From assembly GCF_000499845.2 (NCBI RefSeq), contig NC_023758.2, positions 20,660,034 through 20,724,033 on the forward strand: 64,000 nucleotides of DNA. Reading direction: 5' to 3'. Shown piece by piece: positions 33,251-44,507 of the stretch. The number at the start of each line of letters is the position of its first letter. Position 1 is the stretch's first letter. A program made the position numbers and the translations under genes. The notes under the pieces are model-generated. The model did no database searches and had not been told where the DNA came from. It was given only the letters and a program-made list of their open reading frames with translations. This DNA is from Phaseolus vulgaris (lineage: Eukaryota; Streptophyta; Magnoliopsida; Fabales; Fabaceae).

Positions 33251-34736
33251 ACAAAACTTGACTGGTGTAATGGTTAAAGCTTCTATGGACATTCTTCAAT
33301 GGACTTGGCTTAGAGTCTCACATGCTGCAGTTTAGTTATAACATTAATCATATATAATAATTGACAAAAATAATCAAAAAAATTGGCAAAAAATAATATA
33401 TGTAAATAATAATTGAAAATAAATAAAAAAGATTCAAATAATAATTAAAATTTTAAAAATAAAGTATATTAACATTACCTACAAACTGCAGTTGGTGGGT
33501 AACTGTTGTAGATTTTTCTTGTAGTGACAAAGGTTGTCTCAAGAATCCCCACTCCAAAGTGAGCAATTTTTCTGTTGGTGGATTAAAACTTGATGAAAGG
33601 CTTGTGGCTTTCATAGTTTCATGGATTCTCACACCTAGGCGGAGCAACCATTCAACTCTATCTGAAGAAGATCCTCTCTTGATCTACTGTATCATGAACA
33701 AAGTGAAGATCAACTGGATTCACACAATCAAAGAGCACATGCAAATCTATGAGTTTATGTGACTTTGATTATCCCTATGCCATTTTGATTTCTAAGTTTC
33801 TTCATTATTTTGAAGTGGATATAGAAGGGGAGCTAGCAGAAGTAATCAAGCCTTCCCACGAGATCAATAGTGGATCCCTAAGTCAGATGGGATTTACTAA
33901 GATTGGTGGAAGATGGGTAAGCAAGGATGGTGATCAAGCTGACCCAAGTGAAACTAATGAAGGTGATGAACCTGAAGAGGCAGCAATGCAAGATGAACCT
34001 GCTGCTGAAACTCAAGAAGGTGAACATCATGACATCAATATGGATGAAAGGATGCCTATCATGTCATCTTTGGAAAGGCTAATGATCAATAGAATGGTCA
34101 TATTTGCTAACAATCAGAGGAATCTATACGAAATGTGCGAGTCAAAGTTCAACAACATGGACACTCGGTTCTCTACACTGGATGGGCAAATTAAAGAAGT
34201 CTAAAGAGAAATTCTGGAACTACAGATTGAAAGGGAGGACAGTCCATCATTCTAAATTTCTGGTTTATTATCTTACACATTTTTTTTAAGTTGTTTTAAT
34301 CCTGCCTTTTGTCTTTTTGATGAGACAAATAAGGGGGAGAAGTATTGTTAGGAGTTGTAATGTTCTTAATTGTGTTTTACTGCTTTTGAACATTGCTATT
34401 ATTAACTGCGTTAACTGCTTTAAATTTGGAGTGCGTTAACTGTTTTAAATTTTGAGTTTTAAAATTGTTGTTATTTCTGGTTTAAAGAATTTTAATCGGT
34501 TATCTCTGCGAAATAACCGACTGTTCTTATGCATTCTTGTATGATTGTTGGTTTCTCATCTGATTGTGGCTGATGTTCCTTCTGGAAATCACCTAGTGAG
34601 GACAAGTGAATTGTGTACATCTGTTTTGGATTAGATTACCCTATGTTTGTTCAATGAATGCAGGATTCAAAAAATTCTAAACATGAACATTTCTAAAAGC
34701 ATCCCAATGATTTCTCTCCATCAAATAGGGGGAGAT

Positions 34737-35914
34737 TGTTGAAGATGGGAAGCTTTGATGCATCAAATCCTCATGGAACCTGAAGTTGTGTTGCATTTTT
34801 AGGTTTGGGTTTAGTTATGGGGTTTAGAATCTTTGTAAGATGAGTCTTGATTCCTACAGAAAGCTTGTTTCAATTTGTTTTAAAGAACTAAGTGTTTTTT
34901 CCATGCAAAGGGAAAAACAACCGATTAAAGTTTTGGGACAATTGGTTATTTGTCACTTAGCTGGCAAAGGAGTTTTGAAACTTTTTTTTGAATCAGTTTT
35001 GTAACTGTTGAAATCATTCAACCAGTTAAATCGTGGTTTCAACCGATTAAATGTGAGTTTTCATAATAGTATTTTGAAAACCTGTTTTAACTGATTCAGT
35101 TGTTCAAATCTGCCTTACGGTAGCTTTTCAAAGGTTATAAATATAGCCTTCTTTCAAATGTTTCATACATGAGAAATATAGATGTTTACACTCTGATTTG
35201 AGATTAAAAACAGAGATTGCAATCTGTTTGTGACAGAAGTTTTCCAAGATTAGCAAGATTGCTTTTAAGCTTTGTTGTGGTGTCAAGAACTAATCATAGG
35301 GTTTCTGGGTTTTTGTAATCCATGTGTTTTCTATCCTTTTTTAGTTTTTTGTAATTGAATTCTGATATTGCAAAAGTGTACGTAAAATCCTGTAAAGCCA
35401 GTGTGATTCTGGCTTGAGGTGTGTGATGGTGCAAAGAGGGTGAGTAGGCTTTGTGGGATTCAAAGTCATGCCTTTGTGATTTGTTGTTGTAATATGTGAT
35501 TGATTACATAGTGGAATACTCAGAGGTTGTTCTGAGGATTGGATGTAGCTCAGGGTTGAGTGAACCAGTATAATCTGTTTGTGTGAATCTCTCTATCTCT
35601 CTCTCTATTATAATCTATTTGATATTTGCTTTGCTGTCATAATCAACCAATTATTTCATATTTCAATCGATTGATATTTCTACTTTACAAACTGCTTATT
35701 CTTGCTTTTGTCTCTGTGATATAAACAACCGGTTATATCGAAGTTTTAATCGACTGTTTTTCTGATAACAGTTTTATTAGCTTATTTCTTTTGGCCTCTC
35801 TGATTCTTCTTTTTATAATTCATCAAAGAAATTCATTCTTAGTTATTTTTTGTGAAAACCTTTCATAAAACAACTCAACCCTCCCCCTTCTTGTTTAAGC
35901 CATCATTTCTATCA
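34737..35914 (+). repeat. 3' LTR of Copia F
   Basis: 1178 bp, ending TCTATCA where the 5' LTR ends TCTAACA. Many scattered differences from the 5' LTR show an older insertion than C or K. Confidence 0.92.
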
Positions 35915-36240
35915 AATCCTATTCCACACTTGAGACGATCCAAAAGCTCTTTGAATTCTTGAAAACTGTTTTTGATTGATATATCTTTCTTACTTAATGA
36001 CCAAGAGCATAAAACAACCTTTTTATCGTTAATCTTTGTTTTTAATATTCATTCTAAAATAGATAAATAACATTTATTCTACAAATCTTAATAGTTTTTT
36101 TGTCCAATATTATATATTAATATGCATTATTCAGAATAATCAGTTAATATTTTTTTTAATACATAAATGTTAACTAGAGTCATACGAGGATCAAAAGTAA
36201 TAATTTTCAATTTTAAAAAGAATAAATTATCAAAACCAAA
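35915..36240. other. Copia E LTR remainder, then unassigned AT-rich DNA
   Basis: The first ~90 bases continue the Copia E LTR after F. From about 36000 I see no recognisable feature. Confidence 0.45.
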
Positions 36241-36620
36241 ATTGAAACTCACTAGAGATTTCACCTCGACCAAGGATAAGGTCAATTCATAGTATATATA
36301 ATTGAGTGCAACCTTTCAAGCTGATTTTGTAAGGTTGTGTTAGGCTTAAATTTCACTTATAAAAATCAGATAGAGCAATTTAGAGCATATCCTAGAAAAA
36401 GTTGTTGGCCTATCGTGCCACCTGCTATCAAACTGGTATCAGATCACCCATAAATATCTAGTACAACGCACGAGTTGACAGCCTCGGCATGATGGGAGTG
36501 TGTTGGAGATCCTACATCGACTAGAGATAAGACTAATTCATAGTATATAAGTGGGTGCAAACCTCACCCTACAAGATGATTTTGTAAGGTTAAGTTAGGC
36601 TTAAAATCTACTTGTGAAGA
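36241..36620 (+). repeat. TRIM-like LTR pair, legume Copia-type
   Basis: Two related short LTRs: a decayed one at about 36241-36433 followed by TGGTATCAGATC (36434), and a better one at 36501-36620 (TGTTGGAGATCC...) followed by TGGTATCAAATC (36621). Both carry the AGTATATA box and TTTTGTAAGGTT. LTR, primer site, short interior, LTR, primer site in tandem suggests a TRIM or a head-to-tail relic that now leads a Copia gag. Confidence 0.6.
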
Positions 36621-36639
36621 TGGTATCAAATCCCTTCAA

Positions 36640-38345
36640 TTGAAAAGCTCTTCAATCAAACCTTTCAAGCTCTTCTTTCTATTCTTGTTTTGTTTCTTTC
36701 TCCTTTATTTTTCTTCTTTCTTTCCTTTTAGCATGTTTGAAGATCATATTATTTCTTTACCCACTCATAATTACCTGTATCTACAACCTAATGAGAATTC
36801 TGCTACTACTCTAGTATATCCTTTTCTTGAGTATAATAATTATCATTCATGGAGTAGATGATGTGAGTTGATTTTAGGATTGTTCATTTTTTGTGTGATA
36901 CTTTACTTAGATTAGGATTTTAAGCAAGAATATGTGAGAACTCTAAGAAGATCCCCACTGGACATGAACTTAAGTAAGTGTGAAGGTTCACTTCACAAGA
37001 GCAAAAGGAAAAGACAATTATAAGGTGAAAATGATGCTAAAAGGCGCAGAATTAAAGAATAAGGAAAGGAAAGCCAAATAGAATTTCCGAATGGAAACAA
37101 GGAAAACCATACAAGAACATGATACAAAGAGTAAAAAAATGGAATGACAATGGAAGAATAGATGAAGGAAGGAGAAAACTTATGTGATGGATTTGAGAAG
37201 TGGAACACGCCACTTGGAGTGTGATTGGCCTCCAAGATAAGTGATGATAGCTGCCACTTGAGAGCTCTCAATACTTACAAGATAAGACCTAAATTATAAG
37301 AGGAATCCAAACCTCACTAACACCTCACACAATTTGTGCAGAGTAACTCTTCTTCTATTAATTTCAACTTGTAAAATACAATGGGTAGGCCTCCTATTTA
37401 TAGGGGAAGGAGCCTTGAAAAACAGGCAAGAGGGGTAGGATGGGAAAAGGGAAAAAAGGGGTTGCCTTAGGGTTTATCTAAGTCAATCCCGCATCCTAAG
37501 CTTGTCGTTCTAGAAACTAGGTCAAAATGTCTTCCTAAAGGGCTAGGAACAAGCTAAAATGATACCTACACCCCCATATTATGCTAAAGGCATCTTATTC
37601 TAGCCTATCTATTTGGACCCCTAAAGTGAGCCCAATTTATTTACATAACTTTTCTCTTATGGAAAAGACCAGAAGGAAGAACTTATGATATTCTGGTTTA
37701 TAGCTTCTTCTTTCGTTGATGCTTTCTCGAGGTTTGGTGGGGTCCGACTTTGTATACTGAGATGACTAGGCTTTTGGTGAGATGCTTGATGTGTCCTTAG
37801 TCATCTGCTGGTTGCTTTGGTTTTATCAGTAGATCCCTGATCACTTCCTAGAGTAAACAAAAAAAAAAGAAGCTTGAGTTTATTCATGGAACCGCAACTA
37901 TACTAATGAAGAATGATGTGTCTTACCATGCTTTGAAGTGGTGCGATAACATGGTGGTGTCCTGGATCTTGCATTCTGTATCGTCGCATATTTGACAGAA
38001 CATACTCTAGATGGAGAGAGCTGAAGAAAAATGAATTGATTTGAAATCTACGTTTTTCTAGGGAGATCTATTAAGAATCTCTGAATTGCAGATAAAGGTT
38101 GTGTCTTTAGAGCAAGAAAACTTCACCATCACAATGTTTTTTTACCAAGCTTAGGGTTATATGAACAAATTGGAAAACATCAAACCGGATCCCGTATGCA
38201 CCTACACTACAAAATGTTCTCGTGAAGTTGCTTCCTTGATCATGCAGAGGAAAATGGAAGATCATGTGATGCAATTTTTGAGATGTCTAAATCATTAATA
38301 CAAAAGTGTAGGTCTCACGTTCTCTTATGAATTTGATCCCACCTA
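36640..38345 (+). pseudogene. gag of a second Copia family, interrupted by a solo LTR
   Basis: 36640-36853 ends LEYNNYHSWSR, the Copia gag entry motif. After the solo LTR (36859-37828) homology resumes at 37834. Fragments such as CDNMVVSWILHSVS, GDLLRISELQ and FFTKLR appear among many stops. Old and badly decayed. Confidence 0.65.
36859..37828 (-). repeat. solo LTR, CRM-like family D, in Copia gag
   Basis: 970 bp with duplication GTAGA (36854-36858, 37829-37833). Minus strand begins TGATAAAACC and ends CAACTCACATCA. TATA box (minus) near 37394-37403; GCCACTTG blocks near 37208 and 37253. Confidence 0.92.
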
Positions 38346-39964
38346 TATTTAAAATATTCTCTTGTGTTTTGTGATAATTATCTTTTAGCAATCAAATGAA
38401 AAATATTCAAGCATAAACCGTCTAACGCAGTAATAGACCATCTAATGCTAGAGACAGTATAGCATAGAAGTGGTCAGATGACCCCAAGTTTTTTCCAATG
38501 AATCCAATAACGAGTTCAGTGAACATAATTCAAATCCTATCTAGTAATAACAGTAAAGTAGAAAAGGGGTTTTGTGTTTGTTTAACAAGAAAATAGAATA
38601 GGTTTTGTATGATGAATGAAAACTAGGTGGCTCCCAAGTGCTTATGACAATGAATTCTTCACAGGTTATCTAAAGATTATCATACTTTAATTCCCACACA
38701 GGGTTAAACTAAATCAAACTTGCTTTAATACAATTCAACCAAGTCTTATCAGAAACGCATGTGTCTATTGATGTATTCAATACCCCACTTGTATCTATGC
38801 GTCTACTTTTGAGATGTTTATCTTTGACCTCTTTAATCATGCATCCAAGAGATTAATTAGAACAATACGAATTAACCAAGATATCAAAATTAGAAAAAAG
38901 TTCTAAACCCTCAACATGCGTTCGAGAACAATCTCTTAGAAAAATCAGATTTCAGAAAGATAAAAAATAAAGCATAATCTGCTACAGAAAATTGAAGAAT
39001 AAAACTTTACTGGAAAAAACCTCAGAACTCAATGGAAAATCACAACAGAATTAGCCTAAAAGGTTTTAGCTCTCCATGGGGAGCCGAAAACAAGAAAAAT
39101 ACAAAAAGGAAATAAAACTAGGGTTAAAGGGTATTGTGCAACTATGAAATGTGATGCCCAAAAATGCCCCCTTGACGTTTCTTTTACAATCCTCTTTTCT
39201 TTGCACAAAATCAAAATCAAAATCTGCCTCGGGGTATTATTTTACAATTATCAAATATTTCCTTTCTCTATTTCAGATTATCAAGCAAATATCTTCTTTC
39301 TCGACTAGTTTCAGATCTTCTTCTCACTTCCTCTTTCAAATATTTTGTTTCCAAACTTTGGTCAAATTTATGCATTCATTATAATTAAACCCAACGTTGT
39401 TGCAAGAGATGTTTGAGGAATATTTTCTTGAACAATATCTTTGAAAGAGATTTGCTCTATTTCTGGTGTGTTTTACAAGGGATTTTCAATTTTGGAAATT
39501 TAAGAGAACATGCCTTCAGAAGATTTGCTTCCAACTTATTTTTTTGTGATATTTGCAGATTTAATTCTCTAATTCGTTATTTCAAATTTTATTTCCCATT
39601 TTGATTCAAAGAAGCAACTTAGACTTTCACGTGAGTTGGCCAATTTGTAGTTCTATCAGATCGTCTGGTCAGACACTTTTATCAGACCGTCTTAGTGTGA
39701 GAAATATTAGATCGTCTACTATGACTAAAATACAAGATTAGCATAAATAACAGTGAAGGCCAAAATAAAGCTAATTAGATGAATCTCAATAGTGGATTTA
39801 TTCCTGATTACAATCCAAGAATCTATGTTTAAAGCTTTAAAGTGTGAATACAAATATACTCATCATAATGCAAAAAGAACTACAGGCCATCGGATATAGG
39901 TTTTTCATCGGATCAGAGACCAAGATTACCGTTGTTGCAACTTCACCATCTTGTGTTTATTATA
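38346..39964. other. unassigned noncoding stretch with GACCGTCTAA-like motifs at both ends
   Basis: No coding sequence. Variants of GACCGTCTAA/GATCGTCTGG cluster near 38417-38500 and again near 39655-39715, which could mark the ends of one unclassified element. I cannot name it. Confidence 0.4.
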
Positions 39965-40244
39965 AGAAGCTTTTGGTTAAGAGTGAACCAATATAAACCT
40001 CTCTTCTCTTACTCCGATAAAATGCTGTATAAAATGTTTTGTATTTTCTACTGCATTAAACAATTAGTTCTTTCAATAAAACAACTGGTTCATATTTTTT
40101 AAGAGTTATTAATCTGTTAAATAAACCAGTTTAACAAATAAATCAATTGATTGATTTAAGTGATCTTTTCAATCATCCTCTAGTATTTGCAAAAATCTTG
40201 CGAAAATAATTCATCGCCTGTTGTTTCAGCCACTGATTTTAACA
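39965..40244 (+). repeat. 5' LTR tail of Copia A2
   Basis: R/U5 part only, ending TTTTAACA, related to the relic at 4499-5212. The upstream part is lost in unassigned DNA. Confidence 0.75.
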
Positions 40245-40308
40245 ATTGGCATCAAGAGTTAAGTTCTTGAAAGATACTCAACTTTTGATCCTAAATCTTT
40301 TTTGAAAA

Positions 40309-40658
40309 ATGGATGAAAAACTACCCTTTGAGGAAGGTTCTTTTATAAACAAACCACCTTTGTTTTGTGGGTTGAACTATCAATTTTGGAAGGTAAGAAT
40401 GAATTTTTTGTTGAGTCAATTGATGGAAGAATCTATGATATTATCAGCCAAAGGTCACACTGTCATTACTGAATCAAAGGACTTGATTGCATTGACCATT
40501 GCATCCTTGTTTAGAAAGTTCAAGGAGCATGAGCTCGAGATGAACCAATTAAATGGTCAAGAGAGTGAAGAAAATCATGTGAAAAGCATTTCTTTAAATG
40601 TTACAACACAAAAGATTGATCTAGACTCAAGTGATTGTAGTGATAGTGAAACTCCTAA
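40309..40658 (+). pseudogene. gag N-terminal part of Copia A2
   Basis: ATG at 40309 (MDEKLPFEEGSFINKPP), FCGLNYQFWKVRMN, then an internal deletion to TVITESKDLIALTIASLFRK and ESEENHVKSISLN. Cut by element I at CCTAA. The frame continues by chance into the LTR of I. Confidence 0.85.
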
Positions 40659-41648
40659 TGATGGAGATCAAGCTCAAGTGGACATGGAGGCCAATCAACA
40701 AGATCAAGAAGAGGTAGAGGCGCAAATGGAGGACGGCCATGGAGGTCAAAGCCCACCTCAAAGGCTTACAAGAAGCATGTTCAAAGCTTTAGGAGCTAGG
40801 GGACAACTATTTTCTCTTTTTGTAATTTCTTTGGTTGAAGGTGCTTAGAGGGAAACATTAGAAACCTCTATTGTTATAGCATCTTTTAGGCTTTAGTTAG
40901 GAGCTTTAGGAGGGGGGTGCGTTAGTAGATAGGTGTAGGAGTAGAATAGGAGGTGCCAAAGTGAAGGAAGAGGTCACACCTTCCTCATGCTTTGTATTTG
41001 GCGCCGGTTCTAGAAACTTTTTAGGAGGAAATTTTGAATTTGTGTAGCTTGCATTTCAGCACCTTAGGCTATAAATAGAGGTGCTCCCTTTGTAAAATTC
41101 AGATTGGAATTTAGAGTAAAGAAACTATACTCAAATTTTGAGTGAGCATTGGAGAGCTTTTGAGCCTTCTTCTCTAGTCTTATCTTGAAGGATCCATGGT
41201 GTCCTCAAGTGGCGGCAGCACACTAATCTTGGAGCAGCCATACTCCAAGTGGCGTGATCAATCACCTTCTCTTCCATCTCCATAAGTGTTCTCTTCTCTA
41301 GCTTTGTGCCTTATTCATTTCCATGTCTAGTATGATTGTTCTTGCCTTTTTTGGTTCGGTCATTTCCATTTTCCAGCAAGCTTTTCTTCCTTTGTTTGAT
41401 TTGGTTCGGTGTGTTTAATTTCCAGCACTTCTAATTTCAGTTTGCTTATCTTTTGTTCCTTTCTTTTCGGTTCAATTTGATCATAATTGGAACTTCCATA
41501 TGAGTTTTGGATTTGGTGCTAGTTTTGGTGAGTTCTTGACTTAGAACATTGATCCAATTCTAAGAAAAGTGCCTAACTAATGTCCAACTCAAGTTGATTC
41601 CTAATAAGATCAAGAATCTTTCTCTTCTATGCTATTGGAATCACATCA
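40659..41648 (+). repeat. 5' LTR of element I
   Basis: 990 bp, TGATGGAGATCAAG...CACATCA, with TATA box CTATAAATAG at 41069-41078. Its first ~190 bp keep the pol-tail reading frame ([20 protein letters not shown]), as in C. Primer site TGGTATCAAGAG at 41651. Confidence 0.92.
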
Positions 41649-42524
41649 TGTGGTATCAAGAGTTTAGGTGTGTTCTTGTTTAATTGTTGAGTTGTGTAGC
41701 ACTTTATTTCAAGAGTTCTTTAATTTCTTGCAATTTAAGGTTCTGTTTTAGGCTTTATTTTGAGTTTCCTTGCTGTTTTTCTTTGTTACACCAAGTGTTT
41801 GTGAAAAGGTTTATGGCACTCATTCTTCATATGAGTTTGGCTGCTTTTTGGAACGACATACTCCTTCCATAAGCTGACCTTAAGCTTCCTTTCATTTTTT
41901 GTGATATGTCTTTTAATTTTGTAATCATGTCAAGTTTTGTCTTAGTCATGTTATTCCATAATTGTAATTACTTCTAGTAGTACTTTTATTGCTTTTGATT
42001 GTTTCTTGCTTTAGTGTCATATAATTTTCTGAGTTGATATTGATCCTTTGTGCATTTTATGTTTTAGTTTGAGTTCATACTTGTATTCTAGACCTATACA
42101 AGTTCCTATACATCATTTTCCATTATGTCTTTGCTAGTTCATCATTCTGTTTTTCATTCCTATTAGGATTCCTCTGTTTCTGAAAAAAGTTCTTACTGTT
42201 TTTCCTTATTGCAATTAATTTACTCACTGGAAAATTCTGAAATTCTGGATTTGTGATATTCAAAGTGTTAGAAAAGAGTAGAAAAAAGAATTACTAAAAA
42301 ATTCAAAGTACACAAAATATGATAAATAAAATAAAAAAAGTGTACAATTCTGCCGAAAAGAATACGGTAATCTGGCAGCGATTTTGAAAAATTTATCTCA
42401 ATTAATTGGCTTACTGTTTTTAATTGATTCCAGTGCCATTATTGAGTTAACATCTTGAAGTTTCTGTGGTTTAAATTTCATAATCCAGTTCGCTCTATAT
42501 CATTCCAGTTAAATCAGTGAACAT
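41649..42524 (+). other. leader of element I, first part
   Basis: Untranslated leader collinear with those of C and K, ending at the J target duplication AACAT (42520-42524). It continues at 58888. Confidence 0.8.
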
Positions 42525-43746
42525 TGTTCCGTCCGGTTGACCGGGACGTCTTCGTGCGCGACCTCAACCGTCAGCTAGGGACTCCTTCTCACTGATTGCC
42601 TGTGGATTCCTGCAAAAAAGAGGACAAAGAGGCGCCCTAGCGGCCGTTTGCACTCCGACGCTCAAGTCAGCCAGGAAGAAACACCAAAACTGATCACCTC
42701 CGTCTCTGAGCACCGCGTATGGCACTCTGAAGGTGGTAAAAATAACTGCGTATTGTGTGTCTGTGTTCTCTCTCTCAGGCAAAAATATTCCCCAGTCCCT
42801 TGTTCGTAACCTTGAAGCACGAGCAAGCAACTAGAAAGTTCTGGTAAATTTGCCAAAAGTTCGAACCCTCTTTCCAACATTCTCCGCGCTATTTAAACTA
42901 CCCAAGCATTTAAAGCGCCTTAAAGCACCTTTAATTACAAATGTAACGCACTCAATCAGCGTATTTAATTAGAAAACGTAGCGCATTTAAGACGTTGAAA
43001 CACTTGGGAGCCATTATAACACCTGAATGCTCGAAAAGGAAACTGTATTGAAGGACTTTAATTACCTGGCACCTGACTAAAGGGTGTTTTTATTCTGGCA
43101 TGGCTGTCGTACACGTGGAGGTCTTCACGACGCCATGACCCCATCTGGGGGCGTTTCTGCCCATTTGGGGACGTTTCTACGTGTGAGTCCTCCCGCTTGG
43201 GAGTGCTACTGCGCTAGGGGTGACTTTTTGGGTGCCAACTCATGCCCCCAATTATCTAGTCACTTACTTTGAGAGCGTATCTGCCTTCCTCTTGTACCCT
43301 GCACCCGGCTGCCCTGGGCGTGACCTTCCTCTTGAGCCGTATCTGTCCCACAGGCGTTTCTGGGGCGGCAGGAGCACTTCACGAGTCAGGCTGCCCTACA
43401 CTGGTACTATTACTATGGCCTTGAAGCCACCTTTTCCTTCTCTTTGTCACTGCCCCGGGTTATCGGGACCTGAGGCCTCCCCACGGCGTCGCTCCCTCCA
43501 TGGTCTTTCCTACCCATGGGTATCGGGGAAACACACCGTGATTGCCTTGCTTTAGCACTGTTTGATCTGGCGACGCCCTGGTTGGGCGACGCCATCACCT
43601 AGGCGACGCCTTGTCCTGGCGACGCTTCCTCTTGGCGATGCTGGCACTTGGCGTTTCTCCACCTAGGCGACGCCTTGCGTTGACTTTGACTCTCCAGTCG
43701 TGACTTTGACCTTGACTTAGTCAACGCCCGGATACGGGACGGTACA
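42525..43746 (-). repeat. 3' LTR of Tat J
   Basis: 1222 bp, TGTTCCGTCC...GGACGGTACA. Carries the GGCGACGCC cluster (43566-43672), TACCCATGGGTA (43511-43522) and the TTGAC cluster (43680-43723). Close to the 5' LTR, with a few indels. Confidence 0.94.
43680..43723 (+). promoter_or_regulatory. TTGAC (W-box core) cluster in the Tat LTR
   Basis: Four TTGAC cores (43680, 43686, 43706, 43712) and one inverted (GTCAA at 43719) in 44 bp at the U3 end, repeated in the 5' LTR near 58820-58865. TTGAC[CT] is the known WRKY-binding core; function here is inferred. Confidence 0.5.
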
Positions 43747-43760
43747 CAAGCCCCCCAGTC
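43747..43760 (-). other. polypurine tract of Tat J
   Basis: Minus strand ACTGGGGGGCTTG abuts the 3' LTR. Confidence 0.75.
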
Positions 43761-43814
43761 TTAAGCTGAAGACTTGTCTTCAGCGTAAAGACTAAAGCCT
43801 CGCCCACGCCATCC

Positions 43815-44019
43815 ACGTGCCATCCTGATGACGTGTCATTCCCTGCTGACTCAACAAGTCCCGAATTGTTGACGTGACGCTCTCTGACGTGGACCTCCTC
43901 TGAAATGATGATAATAACACCTTTTGGGGCTACCCTTGATCGCGCGCCACGTGGCCCATCTCACGGCCAACCTCTAGAGACCCTTGCGCTTCCCTGAGGC
44001 GATTGATCCTTTGACACGT
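43815..44019 (+). promoter_or_regulatory. ACGT-core (ABRE/G-box) promoter cluster of the antisense coiled-coil gene
   Basis: Six ACGT cores in 205 bp, at 43815, 43831, 43872, 43887, 43949 and 44016. Three match the ABRE form ACGTG[GT]C (43831, 43949, 44016), and two sit in palindromes (CCACGTGG, GACACGTGTC). It lies upstream of a plus-strand transcript leader. No clear TATA box. Confidence 0.55.
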
Positions 44020-44507
44020 GTCACGGCCCTCAGTTAGCGCCTCTTGAGTTGCGAAATGTAACGTTTAAGTTACTCCAAACCCCGCGCTCACCCTACTGTT
44101 ACATTCATTCTCTCTGCATCTCCGCACTGTTCATCGCCTTCAAACCCTTTTTCTCTGCAATCGCGATTCTCTCCTTCCTGCGCTCTTCTACCGCCTCCAC
44201 TCCAATAGCAAAGGTACGATTTCGAGTACTCACGACTCTTCCCTTTCGTCGCATTATATGATTTATTGAACTGCCTGGGACTGTTGTTATTCATGCATTA
44301 CTGCGTTTCTCCACTTCTTCTTCCTCCTCTGAGTTTCCTCGCGTGGGTGATGTTTCCTGGGGCTCTCTCCCCTTCCTGCCATGGTTACACTTGCTAAACC
44401 CTTTTTCCTCTCTTCTCTCTCCAGCTATTTATTTACACCATGACGCGCACGAACGTGGAGCCTGATTCCTCCCCCACGACCCCCCAAGTGCGACCTCACT
44501 CCCTCCC

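Larger units (their letters stand above)
32525..33526 (+). mobile_element. non-autonomous CACTA transposon
   Basis: 1002 bp. Left end CACAACAAAAAAAATC, right end (reverse) CACTACAAGAAAAATC: 14 of 16 match and the right end is a canonical plant CACTA terminus. Duplication ACA (32522-32524, 33527-33529) has the 3-bp size expected of the superfamily. No transposase. Strand is arbitrary. Confidence 0.9.
32080..34204 (+). pseudogene. ORF2 of Copia F, split by a CACTA element
   Basis: ATG at 32080 (MAGTPPPAERMK). It is open to the CACTA insertion at 32525 and resumes at 33530 (SNFSVGGLKLDERL, KVKINWIHTIKEHMQ), with a frame change near 33745, to a stop at 34204. The C-terminal part is acidic (GDEPEEAAMQDEPAAETQEG) and is missing in the Copia B copy. 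Same unassigned plant retrotransposon protein family. The strong similarity between B and F across SHVKGV and GNLGVVEDFNKIQ suggests past protein-level constraint. Confidence 0.8.
28961..35914 (+). mobile_element. Copia element F, pol-less SIRE/Maximus-like
   Basis: LTRs 28961-30131 and 34737-35914 with duplication AATCC (28956-28960, 35915-35919). Primer site TGGTATCAAGAGC at 30134; polypurine tract AAATAGGGGGAGA near 34723. It carries a damaged gag and ORF2 but no pol. A CACTA element (32525-33526) interrupts ORF2. Same organisation as Copia B. Confidence 0.93.

Noticed and set aside
33257..33330. tRNA-like TGGTGTAATGGTTAAAGC
   Set aside because: No matching B box, no cloverleaf and no CCA-adjacent acceptor stem could be built.
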